From: Halomonas jincaotanensis
GTDB lineage: Bacteria > Pseudomonadota > Gammaproteobacteria > Pseudomonadales > Halomonadaceae
Direction of reading: 5' to 3'
Assembly: GCF_018448785.1 (NCBI RefSeq)
Contig: NZ_JAHCLU010000028.1
Location: 1 to 50,830, forward strand
Length of the DNA: 50,830 bases
Position 1 is the first letter of the stretch. The number at the start of each line of letters is the position of its first letter. Shown piece after piece: positions 39,319-49,507 of this stretch. The notes beneath the pieces were generated by a model. It saw only the letters and a list, made by a program, of their open reading frames with translations. It was not told where the DNA came from and did not search any database. A program made the position numbers and the translations under genes.

Positions 39319-40731
39319 TTACTGGCTAACAAGGTTTTGTCCTGAGCAGTAATCCGACCGTGAGGCGTCGACCAGAACTCCGTCAGGCAACACTTCGTCA
39401 CGACTTAGCAGGGAAGAGAGCAGTGCCTGCAAGCCTTCGTCGTCGTCCAGTTGGTACAGCACAACACGACCCAGTTCAGATGGCTTCTTCGAGGAGAGTA
39501 ACAGATAATCCCGGAAATCAATATGAACGCCGTAATTCGGACCGATCAGGTCAGCCACATCAGTAAAACTGGTTTTATCAAGCAAGGCCCTGTTGCTTTG
39601 ATGTTGGTACTCATCCGCGATATCGACCTCTTCGGAAACACGATTGAGCAGTTTCGAAATCCTGCTCTTCGGTTGTTCCCGTGTTGTTTCCCGAACCGAG
39701 TCTGGGTGAGGATCGACGACCAACCCAAGGTAACCGTTCGGATCCAACGACCTCAGGCATGCCAGGGTTTCAAGTGATCGTGACGAATACAGAAACTGCG
39801 ACGAGGCCAGCGATTTCCTCACTTTTTGATCCAAGAGGGTAAGATCTCCGCAGCTGTAGGATTTAAGGCCGCTTTTGATTTCTATGTTCAGGACTTGGGA
39901 TAGGTGAGAGTTTACATTGAACGCATCAAGGACATTGGTCAGGAAAGGTGCCGGGATCCGCGTCTCCTGGCCTTGCCGGTTTTTAAGGCGGACTTGCCTC
40001 CATTGGTAAGCCGACATGCCAGAAACGAGCCCTTTTTGACCGTAGGTTGTCCGCCCGACGGTGAAATCGTGATGGATAACCCAAGAACCATCGCGCAGCT
40101 GCTGTACATCCACCTCAACGCCAGAATGCCCCTGTCGCAAGGCGGCAACGACGGCTTCTAGAGAGTTTTCCGGTTGGGTGGCACTGCCACGGTGGGAAAA
40201 CGTAGCAAATCGTGGACATCCAAGTCGGACTTGATTGGGGTTCTTCGCCAGTGATTCTGAGGTTCTGGCAGCTGGGGGGTTGGGGGCTCCGGATTGACGA
40301 TCGCTCGTGTGTGGGTAAATCATGTTCTGAGCAGTCAGATTAGAACGAGCTATAGACCCAATATCCAAGACGATAGGTGATAAGCGCTTTTCACTCACAG
40401 GCTCGTGATCTGGCATCGGTATAGATACTGTACTTACGGTAGACGAACTCTTAACAGCAATCGGTAGCGGTAAAACCTCACCGCTCTGAGTGCGATACAG
40501 ACTTTGGCTCATCAGCGCAAGTTGTTTTTTGCCTAAGCAGGGATCAAAGTTTTCGAGTAAATCATGACCTAACTCGGCTTGCAACTCTGGATCGCAAAGG
40601 CTTTTAACCTGAATTGACTCTGAGCTTGTGCCCGTAGCTCGAATAGACAATCTCTCAAGGGCCTCAAGATCAACGGCGAGAAGATCTGTTGCCAGGGCCA
40701 AAAGCAAAAATGTAACTGACAGGCGGATCAA
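39319..40731 (-). CDS. secreted glycerophosphodiester phosphodiesterase (GDPD) family protein
   Basis: This 470-aa protein begins with a TTG preceded by AGAGG and a signal peptide (SVTFLLLALATDLLA). A ~150-residue non-conserved part follows, then a GDPD-type TIM barrel: FSHRGSATQPENS (His180-Arg-Gly, Glu188-Asn), GVEVDVQQLRDGSW (Glu206, Asp208) and VIHHDFTVGRTTY (His-Asp at 221-222), and NIEIKS near 283. These are the metal and catalytic residues of GDPDs, which cleave glycerophosphodiesters or related phospholipid head groups, so it should be active in the periplasm or outside. First gene of the six-gene operon. Substrate unknown; such barrels also occur as phospholipase-D-type toxins. Confidence 0.75.
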   Translation of the reverse strand: MIRLSVTFLLLALATDLLAVDLEALERLSIRATGTSSESIQVKSLCDPELQAELGHDLLENFDPCLGKKQLALMSQSLYRTQSGEVLPLPIAVKSSSTVSTVSIPMPDHEPVSEKRLSPIVLDIGSIARSNLTAQNMIYPHTSDRQSGAPNPPAARTSESLAKNPNQVRLGCPRFATFSHRGSATQPENSLEAVVAALRQGHSGVEVDVQQLRDGSWVIHHDFTVGRTTYGQKGLVSGMSAYQWRQVRLKNRQGQETRIPAPFLTNVLDAFNVNSHLSQVLNIEIKSGLKSYSCGDLTLLDQKVRKSLASSQFLYSSRSLETLACLRSLDPNGYLGLVVDPHPDSVRETTREQPKSRISKLLNRVSEEVDIADEYQHQSNRALLDKTSFTDVADLIGPNYGVHIDFRDYLLLSSKKPSELGRVVLYQLDDDEGLQALLSSLLSRDEVLPDGVLVDASRSDYCSGQNLVSQ

Positions 40732-40899
40732 GAGGACCTCTACTTGCTACTCATTGATTACTCAAAGGTGAAATTTCTTGTTAGGAAATTCGAGGTTATG
40801 CCACGAAAGAACTAGCTATTGAGCTGTGTGGCAAATTTTTATCATATTAGCTCTTTTTAAGTTACCTCGTCCACCGGTTTTTTTATGACCCCTTGGTTT
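40732..40899 (-). promoter_or_regulatory. upstream region of the envelope operon
   Basis: This AT-rich gap lies directly before the first gene of the operon and behind an IS3 remnant, so it must hold the operon promoter. Candidate boxes (TATGAT, TTGCCA on the minus strand) do not have canonical spacing, and I do not assign them. Confidence 0.3.
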
Positions 40900-41575
40900 C
40901 TGCACACCCTACGCAGCTAATGCTGGGTGTGCTCGGGGTGCCACATAGCCCAGGGACTGATATGGCCGCTCTTCGTTGTAGTACCGGATCCAGCGATCGA
41001 TCACGACTCTGGCTTATCCCAGCGACTCGAAGCGATGAAACCAGATGCACTCCTCCCTCAAGGTGCGGAAGAAGCGCTCCACGAGCCCGTTCTATTCCGG
41101 TGAATATGGCGTCGTGAACTCCTGCGGAAGGCCATAGGCCTTCACGGTTCCCGTATAGTGGCGACTGCTGAAAACGAGCCCGTTATCTGACCGAAGAACT
41201 AACGGTTGTTGAACGCGTCCCAGCGCCCCCAGCCGATAGACCAGCGCTTCCTTCGCGGTCTTGCTGCTGCCATTGTCCGATAATCGCCAGCCGAGGATCT
41301 CTCGTGTGCAGCAGTCGATGATCACCGCCAGGCTGGCTCGTCGATCCTTTCCACACCACACGTGGGTGAGATCGGTCGCCCATCGTTCATGAGACCTCAA
41401 GGCGACGGATGGCAGACTCCTGGCACGAGGGCGGAAGCCCTGAGGCCGCTTGCGCACCTGCCAGCCTTTGAGCTTCAGGATGCGCTGGATCGGCTTGCGG
41501 TTCCCACCCAGAACGCACGCCAGTCGGCGATAGGCAGTAAGCGGCTGACGTACACCGCCGGCGCATGATCAGTCC
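40900..41575 (-). pseudogene. second IS3-family OrfB remnant
   Basis: On the minus strand the frame reads YRRLACVLGGNRKPIQRILK, then ATDLTHVWCGKDRRASLAVI (first catalytic Asp), VLRSDNGLVFSSRHY (second Asp), then VERFFRTLREECIWF (Glu) and RYYNEERPYQSLGYV. A TAG after TTPYSPE and a TAA after FESLG interrupt it. The N-terminus and OrfA are missing. It differs from the IS3 element at 30.2 kb. Confidence 0.75.
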
Positions 41576-41640
41576 GGTTTTTACCAGTACTGCGGCAAGA
41601 GTTCATGGAAATGGCTTTCCTTGTGAATCAGGAGCCGCTC

Positions 41641-41890
41641 CAGCACTTCCTTCAGGTAGGAGTAGGGCCCATGGCCATCTGGGCTTCAGCCGGCATGGCG
41701 GGGGTCGAGGGGCAGGCGAGGCACGAGCCGGCCCCGCAGAGGCGAAGCGTGTGAGGAACGAACAGGCGGAACCGTCAGCGCGCGGAGCGCAAGAGCGCCA
41801 GGGATGCGCAGGGTGGCGAAGCCAGCCCGAAGGGCCGAAGCCCGGAGATGCCCGGCCCGCGGGCGAGGAACGAGCCGGCGGGGGCGGCCA
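41641..41890 (+). repeat. GC-rich dispersed repeat, copy A
   Basis: The 90 bases at 41797-41886 (GCCAGGGATGCGCAGGG... to GAGCCGGCGGGGGCG) recur at 49918-50006 in the same orientation with a handful of differences and one single-base indel. The stretch before it (from about 41700) carries similar GGCGAGGCACGAGCCGG units. It is rich in short C/G palindromes and has no believable gene; the 166-aa frame across it is low-complexity. Confidence 0.7.
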
Positions 41891-41929
41891 TACTGCTGAT
41901 ACTCGGAGCTACACTTATGGAACCATGGT

Positions 41930-41972
41930 ATCGGATGGTTCAGGTGTTGCACTTGGTCATTGGGACCGCTCC
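41930..41972 (+). repeat. solo IS30-type terminal sequence
   Basis: GGATGGTTCAGGTGTTGCAC followed by TTGGTCATTGGGACCGC matches the IS30 end at 33487-33522 at most positions and lies in the same orientation. No transposase sequence is attached. It is about 45 bases before the hydrolase-CHAT gene. Confidence 0.6.
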
Positions 41973-42018
41973 CTGAATTCAAGCCCGAGGGTCGTCAATC
42001 AGTACAGGAGTGAGACCG

Positions 42019-45000
42019 ATGGCAACCGTGACGCGTTCGAGCGGTATCCGCGTAATCACAACTAATACAGTCAGGGTTGTTCCGGAAGATGACCCTGGCT
42101 CAGGAATTTCCGCGCTGCGGCGCGGGAGGCGCGCGACCGAACGGCCGCGCGGGCCAATCCCCCTCACCTCCCCAACGGACGAAGAAGACGAGGCTACCCG
42201 GATCTTCGCAAGCCTCACCGACGAGCTGGAACTGACCGACATCATTCCGCTCGAGCCAACGGTAACACCGACATCTGCTGAGGGCACACGTAGCCGCAGC
42301 GCCGAATCGATACCTGCAACCCAAGGCGTAGACGTCGATGTGCCCCTCGAAGCAGGCGAATGGGCCGTGCTGCTTATCGAGCAAGATGGCATCTTTGCTT
42401 GGGACTTCGGCGCTGTCGAGGAACAACCACCGGAGCCAACCAGCCAGGACGCCTCGGTGCGCCGGGGAGCGCCCCGCGCCACCGGACGCGTCGCGCACTT
42501 CCACGTCGACCTGCACGTGCGCGGCACGGCGGCACGCCGCCGCACAAGGTTCGGCTTTATCAGCAATCTGCTGCTCCGCCCTGCCAAAGCCGCGGTGTTC
42601 AAGTTCACGGCGAACGTCGTCGTAGGCCAAGTCGTGAAACGGCTGGAGCGGGATGTTGAACGCGGGCTTGTCGAAATCACCGGTCCCGAACCGGTAACGT
42701 GGAGGCGCTGCGACAGCATCCTTGAACTGAACCTGCCAATACACCGAGCACCACGCATCCTCCTCTTCGTTCACGGCACCTTCAGCTCCACACTCGGCGG
42801 CTTCGGGGTCGTCGGCTTGACGCAGGCGGGCAAGGCTTTCCTTGATGATGCACGCGACGCCTATGACGCCATCGTTGGCTTCGATCATGCCACCCTGAGC
42901 GAGGACCCAGTCGAAAACGCCGAGCACTTGCTCGAACTGCTACAAGCGGACGAAGGCCCCCACCCGCCGAACATCGACGTCATCGCACACAGCCGTGGGG
43001 TTCTGGTCATCCGCAGCTTGGTCGAGCATCTGCAGCCGGCCGGCCTCCACATGGGAAGGCCACATCCGCAGACTGGTCCTCGTCGGCGGACCAAACAACG
43101 GCACCGAGCTTGCCAGGGCATCGAACTGGCATACTATGATCGATCTCTACACCAACCTTGTAGTCGGGACGTCACGTGTACTCTCGTTCCTGGGCCCAAA
43201 AGGTGATGCCGCTGGAGGGGTGCTGCGGGCTGCACTCCGGGGCCTCGCCCAGTTCGCCAAGGCAATCACCGTGGCAGGGCTTGATTCCGGGCGAGTCCCC
43301 GGCCTGGCCGCCATGGATTCGTCCCAACCGTTCGTCCGCGAACTCAACCGGACCCAGCCCGGCCAGCCCACGCCTTCCGACCTCGATGTCTTTGCCATCA
43401 CCTCCGACTTCGATTCCGCCGGACCCTTCCACAAGCTTAGTGGGCTCCCCAGCCGGCTCAAGAAAGCACTCGCCGACCGCCTGGTCGACCAGCTCATGGG
43501 CACGAAGAACGACCTCGTGGTCAACGTCAACTCCATGACTTGGTTCGACCCCGAATTCCACCATCCGAAAGGCTTCATCCGGGACATCCACAACTTTGGC
43601 ACGAAGCCGCGCGTATACCACACGAACTACTTCCTCCAGCCCGAGACCTTTATCGCACTCCGGCGCTGGCTGGGGGTTGGCCTGCCATTTGCGCGTGACG
43701 ACCGAGGCGTCACCCGCAGCGAACCCGGCCTCATCGTTGAAGATCTACCGTCGGTTGCCGATCCCGACTTCGTCGCAGTCGATGCCGCCATGCCCGCGGC
43801 AGAAGCACGCGCACTGGTGGACGCGTCGACCAACCGATTTGTCGTGGTCCGCCGCTTCGAGCCGTCCGAACGCAAGGTGTATCACTACGGCTTCACGCGC
43901 GGGGAATTCGACGAAATCCTCACAGCCGTCGACCCCGAAGGCATCGTGAACGGGCTTGGCATCCTCCATGAGACCGAGGCATCGCCCGAAATCGGCTCCG
44001 GCAGGCTGCAAGACTTCTCTACGGCTGAAGCGAGCACACCATGGGGCCGCCGGGAGATCGCCTTGTCCGGCGGGTGGCCTGTCGGCGTGATACCCCACGC
44101 CAGCGAGGTTTCCATGAAAGGGGCCGAGCCCCATGATGAGGCGTCTTCCTCCGTGATGGTGGAATATGCCTACACGCAACCAATGTCCCGGCGGCAGCGA
44201 CGGCTGCTGATGCGGCGGGCAGAGCGGTTCGTTGAGAGGCAGCGGTTAGGTAGTAACGATTACAATGCTGCGTATCGTAAAACGTATGGTAATAAGGGAG
44301 AGACTTCAGCGTCACCAGCGACTGAATCCAAGACGCTGCGCCAGTTCTTCCGAGCCCAGATGGACGGCGAGATAGTCATCGACCAACCAGTAACGCTCAT
44401 GGTCGAACTTTCCGCCGAGGAGTTGCCCATGGCTGCAGGGCGCACCGAAGCCGGCAGCGGTGCGAACGTCAATCCATCGCGGAAGATCAGTCTTGCGGTC
44501 CTGGGCCGCAAGAACGTCGTGGTCGATGGCGACAGCCGCGTTGACATCGACCCTGCAGCGCCGGGAGCGCCCCACCGCCTCTTCTTCAACGTGCGCGGGA
44601 CGGATGAGGGCGATGGCGAGGTGTGGGTCATCGCCCAGCAAGGGCCGCAACCGCTGGTGACACTTGAGCTGCACCCCGTGGTCGTCCCTGCAAGAAGCGG
44701 TGCCCGCCGCAGAGACACCGTCAGCGATGCAGTCGTGCCATTGGTCTCGCAAACGAGGCCGCGCAACCAGCTCCGCATTGTCGAGCAGCGGCACGGAGAC
44801 AGGACGTCGTTCGACTTCGAGTTCCGCTCCGAGAAGCTTGATTGCTTGGAATTCGACAAGACCCCCCTCGACATGGACCCTGCAGAATATGTCGCAGATC
44901 TCTACCGCGACATCGAAAGCCGCTGGGTGAGCAGTCAATCGGATGTCGAGGCGTTTGCGTTGGACCTCCAGGCGATGGGGGTACAGATGTTTACTCGGCT

Positions 45001-45840
45001 CATTCCTCTGTCCATCCAACACGCACTCTGGAAAGGACGGGACACGATCGAGTCGATCGAGGTCGTGAGCACGGAACCCTTCATCCCATGGGAACTCGTG
45101 CATCTAAAAGACCCCGATGGGCTCGGTCTTGACGGTAGGGAGCGGTTCTTCGGTCTAATGGGATTGGTGCGATGGCTGCACGGGGCAGGCCTTCCCCGGC
45201 CGCAGATCCGCTTAAAAGACGCGACGGTGAAGGCGGTCGTACCCGACTATCCCGCCGGTTCGGGCATGGAGCTCCCGGCGACGATGAACGAGCTGGCATT
45301 TGTGCAGCAGAGACTGGGAGGCGAACAGGTTCCGGCCCAACATGCTGACTTGATACGCCTTCTTCGCACGCCGGGAAGCTTTGACGTCCTTCACTTTGCC
45401 GGCCACGGCGTTGCTGCCGCGGACAATATCGCGAACTCTCAGCTCATCCTGGAAGGCCGCGTCGAAAACGGCGCTTGGATACCCTCCGAACTCAGTGCCA
45501 CCACCGTCGAAGCCTTCGCCAACCTGGCTGGCCACGATGGCTCCCGGCCGCTTGTGTTTCTCAACGCGTGCCAGGTTGGCCGCGCAGGGTACCAGCTCAA
45601 CGGCCTCGGCGGCTTCGCACAGGCTTTCCTCCGCAAGCGCGCAGGCACCTTCGTCAGTTCACTTTGGGCGGTTGGCGATGCACCAGCGGCAACCTTCACC
45701 CGCGTGTTCTACGAAGCGCTCCTTGACGAGAAAACGCTTGCCCAGGCGACGACAGCCGCTCGAAGGGCCGCACGTACCGCCGGGAAGCCACCTGGCTCGC
45801 CTACGCGGTGTACGGTGACCCACATGCAGTCGCGGTGTAG
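42019..45840 (+). pseudogene. alpha/beta-hydrolase-CHAT fusion gene with two frameshifts
   Basis: The start is the ATG at 42019 with AGGAG at 42006-42010. Frame 1 encodes an alpha/beta-hydrolase: ILLFVHGTFSSTLGG (oxyanion region) and DVIAHSRGVLVIRSL with the nucleophile elbow AHSRG (Ser codon 42991-42993). At about 43051-43059 (ATGGGAAGGCC) coding moves by one base; frame 2 continues HIRRLVLVGGPNNGTELA and runs 2.7 kb. Its C-terminal CHAT domain has DVLHFAGHGVAAADN (His codon 45404) and VFLNACQVGRAG (Cys codon 45569). Near 45780 coding returns to frame 1 and ends EATWLAYAVYGDPHAVAV with TAG at 45838-45840, the usual CHAT end. Restored, the protein is about 1270 aa. Such hydrolase-CHAT fusions are thought to couple lipase-like and protease activities; the biological role is unknown. 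With both indels real, no full protein is made. Confidence 0.75.
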
Positions 45841-45904
45841 TGCCGGAAATGGCGTTCACGTTATTGGATGGTCGAGTCATAGAGAGACAGCCTTCATCCT
45901 CGAA

Positions 45905-45920
45905 GGGGCCGTGCGGCCCC
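45905..45920 (+). terminator. GC hairpin after the hydrolase-CHAT gene
   Basis: GGGGCC-GTGC-GGCCCC forms a six-base-pair perfect stem with a four-base loop, 65 bases after the restored stop. ATATTAT follows rather than a T run, so termination strength is uncertain. Confidence 0.4.
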
Positions 45921-46204
45921 ATATTATGGGGGACGCCAACTCGCACCGTCCCGGAGCACGAATCGCGCTCGCATCTACGGCCGTGAAGTTGGATTTGTGC
46001 CCGTGGCGCCATCCAGAGGCGATCGATGAATCGCTGCGACTGCCGAACCAAGTGTCGACTCCGATGAGCAGAGACTTTCGGACGCTGAGGTAAGTTGTTT
46101 GTGCTGCCTAATAGGTCCAGGCCCTTCGGCAGCACGGTCCGCACTATAGACTGAACCTCCGGGGTCACGTTCCCCAAGGTTATCGCCGAGGCCTGCAGGA
46201 ATCT
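45921..46204. other. gap without a clear gene
   Basis: The plus-strand frame that overruns the CHAT gene to 46093 is out-of-frame tail, not protein. A minus-strand frame (GNVTPEVQSIVRTVLPKGLD) has weak coding character and no start. Confidence 0.3.
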
Positions 46205-46508
46205 CGGTACGGTTCACACCTGAACATTGAAACCGCCGTGGAACAGCCAGTGTAACCCTGAGCACGGATCAACTGGAAGATCACCTCGGTGTTCCAGACG
46301 TTATCCGCCAGCAGCTGGTCGATGACTGGCTTGTGGGATCCAGCATGCTCGCTCGTGGCCTGGCAGCCCTCCCGGTTGGTGCGTCCTCGCGGGCCAGAGG
46401 GCGCCGTACGGTACGTTTCGAATAGCTGCTCTGATGGGCGATGTCTACGAGGTGGGCGCCTCGCTGGTGGAGTTGTTTTATCATGAGATAGTCCTCTCGG
46501 CTTAGCAT
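46205..46508 (-). pseudogene. IS21-family IstA N-terminal fragment
   Basis: From an ATG complementary to 46506-46508 the frame reads MLSREDYLMIKQLHQRGAHL and SKRTVRRPLARED (helix-turn-helix), then after a frameshift HKPVIDQLLADNVWNTEVIF and QLIRAQGYTGC. This is the start of an IS21 IstA transposase; the DDE core and istB are missing. Confidence 0.7.
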
Positions 46509-46639
46509 GGCGCGATCTTTTGAAGGCCTGGTCAACAACAAGGAAAGGTCATGCGGGTCGGGGGACGATCTATTGAGATGATTGGGACTTATAGCGCCGG
46601 CGTCGACAGCGTAATTCGGCACTGCACCAGCATGGCGTC

Positions 46640-46960
46640 AGCAGTTCGGGCCAAGGGTTGGCCTGGCGGCCAAGCCGCGTGGCCAATGGTGTCCCTTGTT
46701 GCTGGGTAAGATCATAGTCTTGGCCAGGTGGGACTTTCACCAACTGGGTTACATCTCGCCCTTTCGGTCACGCACTTTGCGTGGCTTCCCGAGCGACCAA
46801 GCTTCGCCTGGCGCACTACGCTTTCACCTGTGGCGAGTGGTCCTCTTGAGCCGTGTTCTGGCAGGAACATCTTGATTCTACAAGAGTAAACTACTCGCCA
46901 TCTCCGTTTTCAGGCCTGCCTCAAAAATAAGGTGGGGTAAGGACAATGCTTCTTTTCACT
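46640..46960 (-). ncRNA. possible group II intron 5' fragment
   Basis: Read on the minus strand, this gene-free stretch has a structured-RNA look: AACCCAGTTGGTGAAAGTCC followed by CACCTGGCC (a GGTG-loop-CACC stem), GTGCGCCAGGCG and GTGCGTGACCGAAAGG. These resemble the 5' domain of bacterial group II introns. No reverse-transcriptase gene is present. The assignment is by general resemblance only. Confidence 0.25.
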
Positions 46961-46969
46961 CATTGCACG

Positions 46970-47413
46970 TTAGTTTTGAAGTAGGTTAAATAGAAAGCCA
47001 ATAGCAGATTCTATGAAATCATCAGGAGGTTCATTGGGTGCATTATAAGGTGGTTCGGTTACAACAAAGTCTGGTACAGGGGTGTCAAGGACTGAAGCAG
47101 CAGGGAATAGCTCTGGTTGCTCATACAGCCGTAGTCGAAAGTATTCAAATGTCTCAGGATAGTGAGTGATCCCTCCAGGATAGACTTGAGAGAGAAGTAC
47201 TTCAGGCTCATCTCCATCATTGAGCTGCTCCTTAACTACATTATATCTCTCTTTAAAATCTTCCCAGAGCTCAGGCCATTTCTCCTTTAGCTGATTTATA
47301 CGCATCATTTGTAGCCTATCATCAAATACTTGCAGCGCTTCGTCAGTCAATGCCTTATTCTGCATTTTTGCAGTTAATTTTATGAGGTTTCTGAACAAAA
47401 TTTCAATAACCAT
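46970..47413 (-). CDS. hypothetical protein
   Basis: The start complementary to 47411-47413 has GGGAGGTG upstream and gives 147 aa. It begins MVIEILFRNLIKLTAKMQNK, continues helical and charged (DEALQVFDDRLQMMRINQLK; WPELWEDFKERYNVV), and ends in an acidic, proline-rich part (PPYNAPNEPPDDF) before IGFLFNLLQN. The family is not recognised. Its composition is AT-rich next to the GC-rich IS elements on both sides, so it is a separate acquisition. Its upstream 230 bases are AT-rich and should hold its promoter. Confidence 0.6.
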   Translation of the reverse strand: MVIEILFRNLIKLTAKMQNKALTDEALQVFDDRLQMMRINQLKEKWPELWEDFKERYNVVKEQLNDGDEPEVLLSQVYPGGITHYPETFEYFRLRLYEQPELFPAASVLDTPVPDFVVTEPPYNAPNEPPDDFIESAIGFLFNLLQN

Positions 47414-47679
47414 GCAACGCACCTCCCCTAAGTCACGATGCAATAAGAGCAGGCATTCCAGTGTAAATTATTTATTACTAGTGGCACTATGCTGCACTAT
47501 GCCCAAGGAAATGGACTTTGACGCGGGTGGTAAGTTCTATAAATGGACTCGTCTAATTTGTATTTTTTTGAGTGAAATCTTGGTTTTCTGTAACTGTTTA
47601 GGTGGCTTCAAAGAGGGTATCGCCAACCCCCTGTTTCCTTTGGCATAGTGTGTCCAAACACTCGGCACGCTGCGGTGAC

Positions 47680-49119
47680 ATGACCCTCAGCGTTATCAAC
47701 GTCGACGATGCCCTGGAACGGGTCCGGCAGTAGCTCAAGGAAGACCGCACGGTCTCACCGTCCTTGTGCGCGGCCATTGATGTGCTGATGCTGCTGGTCA
47801 AGCTCATGGCCGATCGCCTGGCCACCAGTAGCCGCAACAGCAGCAAGCCACCGTCCCAGGATCCCAATCGCCAGCGCCGCTCGCGCGCTAACGGCGAGCG
47901 GCGCCCAGGCGGACAGCCAGGGCACGAGGGTAAGACGTTGGCGCCGGTGACGGATCCCGACGAGGTGGTCAGGCTTCGTGTCGATCATCGGCAACTCCCC
48001 AAGGAGCGCACTGACCGCCCGGTTGGCGTTGAGACGCGTCAGGTGCAGGACATCGTGATCCAGGCCGTGGTCACCGAGTACCAGGCCGAGATCCTCGAAG
48101 ATGATCAGGGGCAGCGCTACGTCGCACCCTTTCCCGAGGGCGTGACGCGCCCGATCCAGTACGGCCCGCGCCTCAAGGCACATGTCGTCTACCTCTCCCA
48201 GTACCAGCTGCTGCCCTATGCGCGTATTCGGGCGTTGCTGGACTCGCAGTGCGGCCTGTCGCTGAGCACCGGCACGCTGTTCGCCTTCAATCAGGAGGCC
48301 TACCAGCGGGCCGAGGCGTTTGCCAAGTGGGTGATCCCGGCGCTACGTGAAGCCCCCACCGTGCATGCCGATGAAACCGGGATGCAGGTTGGCGGCAAAC
48401 GTTACTGGCTACACAGCGCTTCCAATGACGCCTTGACCTGGTTGGCGCCACACCCCAAACGTGGCCAAGAGGCGATGGACGCCATCGGCGTGTTGCCCTT
48501 CGTGCGTGGCGTGCTGGTGCATGACCACTGGAAGCCCTACTACCGTTACTCGGACTGCCGGCACGCCCTGTGCAATGCCCACCACCTGCGGGAACTGACA
48601 GCGGCCTGGGAGAACGAGGGCCAGGCGTGGGCCAAGTCGCTGCATGACCTGCTGTTGGACATGCACCACGCCGTTGATGCCGCCGGCGGCAGCCTCTCTG
48701 CCGATGAGGCCCAGCGCTGGCGGGCGCGATATCGACACTGTCTGGCCAATGGCGACGCCGAGTGCCCGCCACCGGCCCAACCACCACCCGGGACACGCGG
48801 CCGAGCCAAACGCACCAAAGCGCGCAACCTGCTGGAACGCCTCCAGGCCTACGAGGACGACGTGCTGCGTTTTCTCGAGGATCCCGCCGCCCCCTTCACC
48901 AACAACCAAGGGGAGCGGGACCTGCGGATGACCAAGGTGCAGCAGAAGATCTCGGGCTGTTTTCGCGCCTGGGAGGGCGCCGAGATTTTCTGCCGGATGC
49001 GCAGCTTTCTCTCGACTGCGGTCAAGCAGGGCCTGGCCGCGCACACGGCATTGGAGCAACTGTTTGCTGGTGAAGTGCCGGACTTCATGCGACAGGATGA
49101 ACTGGATCAGGCGGCGTGA
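47680..49119 (+). pseudogene. IS66-family transposase (TnpC) with an early in-frame TAG
   Basis: The native start is probably the ATG at 47680 (MTLSVINVDDALERVRQ), but a TAG follows at 47731-47733; the frame then stays open to 49119. A TTG at 47764 could restart it and give 451 aa. The IS66 plan is complete: [39 protein letters not shown] (first Asp), [12 protein letters not shown] (second Asp), NAHHLREL, and [20 protein letters not shown] (Glu). No tnpA or tnpB partners are present. Activity is doubtful because of the nonsense codon. Ends in TGA. Confidence 0.8.
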
Positions 49120-49152
49120 GCTGAACAGTTACCTTACAATAAGAACAGCGTA

Positions 49153-49374
49153 TCAGAGGGTGCGACGCTCATCCTGGCAGTGGGGGGTATAGAGCCGCTG
49201 GAATACGATGCTCAACACCGTGCCGGTCGCGTGGCTGGCCAAGGCGGCATGCGAGGCCTTGCGGGCAGTGGCGAAGCGCGCTTCCCAGTCGTCGCTGCCG
49301 GCGAGTCCGTTCTGGTGATCCCAGTAGGGCTGGTAGACGTAACGGTTGTCGAGCAGCCGGCGGAGCGCCCTGGA
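49153..49374 (-). pseudogene. HEPN-like (ApeA-type) gene fragment
   Basis: The frame reads LLDNRYVYQPYWDHQNGLAG, WEARFATARKASHAALASH and VLSIVFQRLYT, then leaves the family pattern exactly where LRNQLIHGG should follow. From memory this is the C-terminal part of a HEPN/ApeA-like protein, a family with many RNase effectors in anti-phage defence. The key RxxxxH (RNQLxH) motif is missing, so it is inactive. It abuts the end of the IS66 element, which probably truncated it. Confidence 0.5.
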
Positions 49375-49507
49375 CAAGCATCCAGAAACAGGGCGATCGC
49401 AGAAGGTGCTCCCCCCAGCGTTGAAAGGCACCGAAAATTCACCGCCCCGTCCTGCCATTTTTTCCTCCATCATGGCAGGGATTTACATAACAGCTTGGGA
49501 GCTGTTG

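Noticed and set aside
41565..42065. 166-aa plus-strand frame
   Set aside because: It reads through the GC-rich dispersed repeat and the IS30 end; low-complexity Gly/Ala/Arg peptide.
45841..46093. C-terminal 85 residues of the frame-2 CHAT reading frame
   Set aside because: The expected CHAT ending lies in frame 1 and stops at 45840; the frame-2 tail is out of frame.
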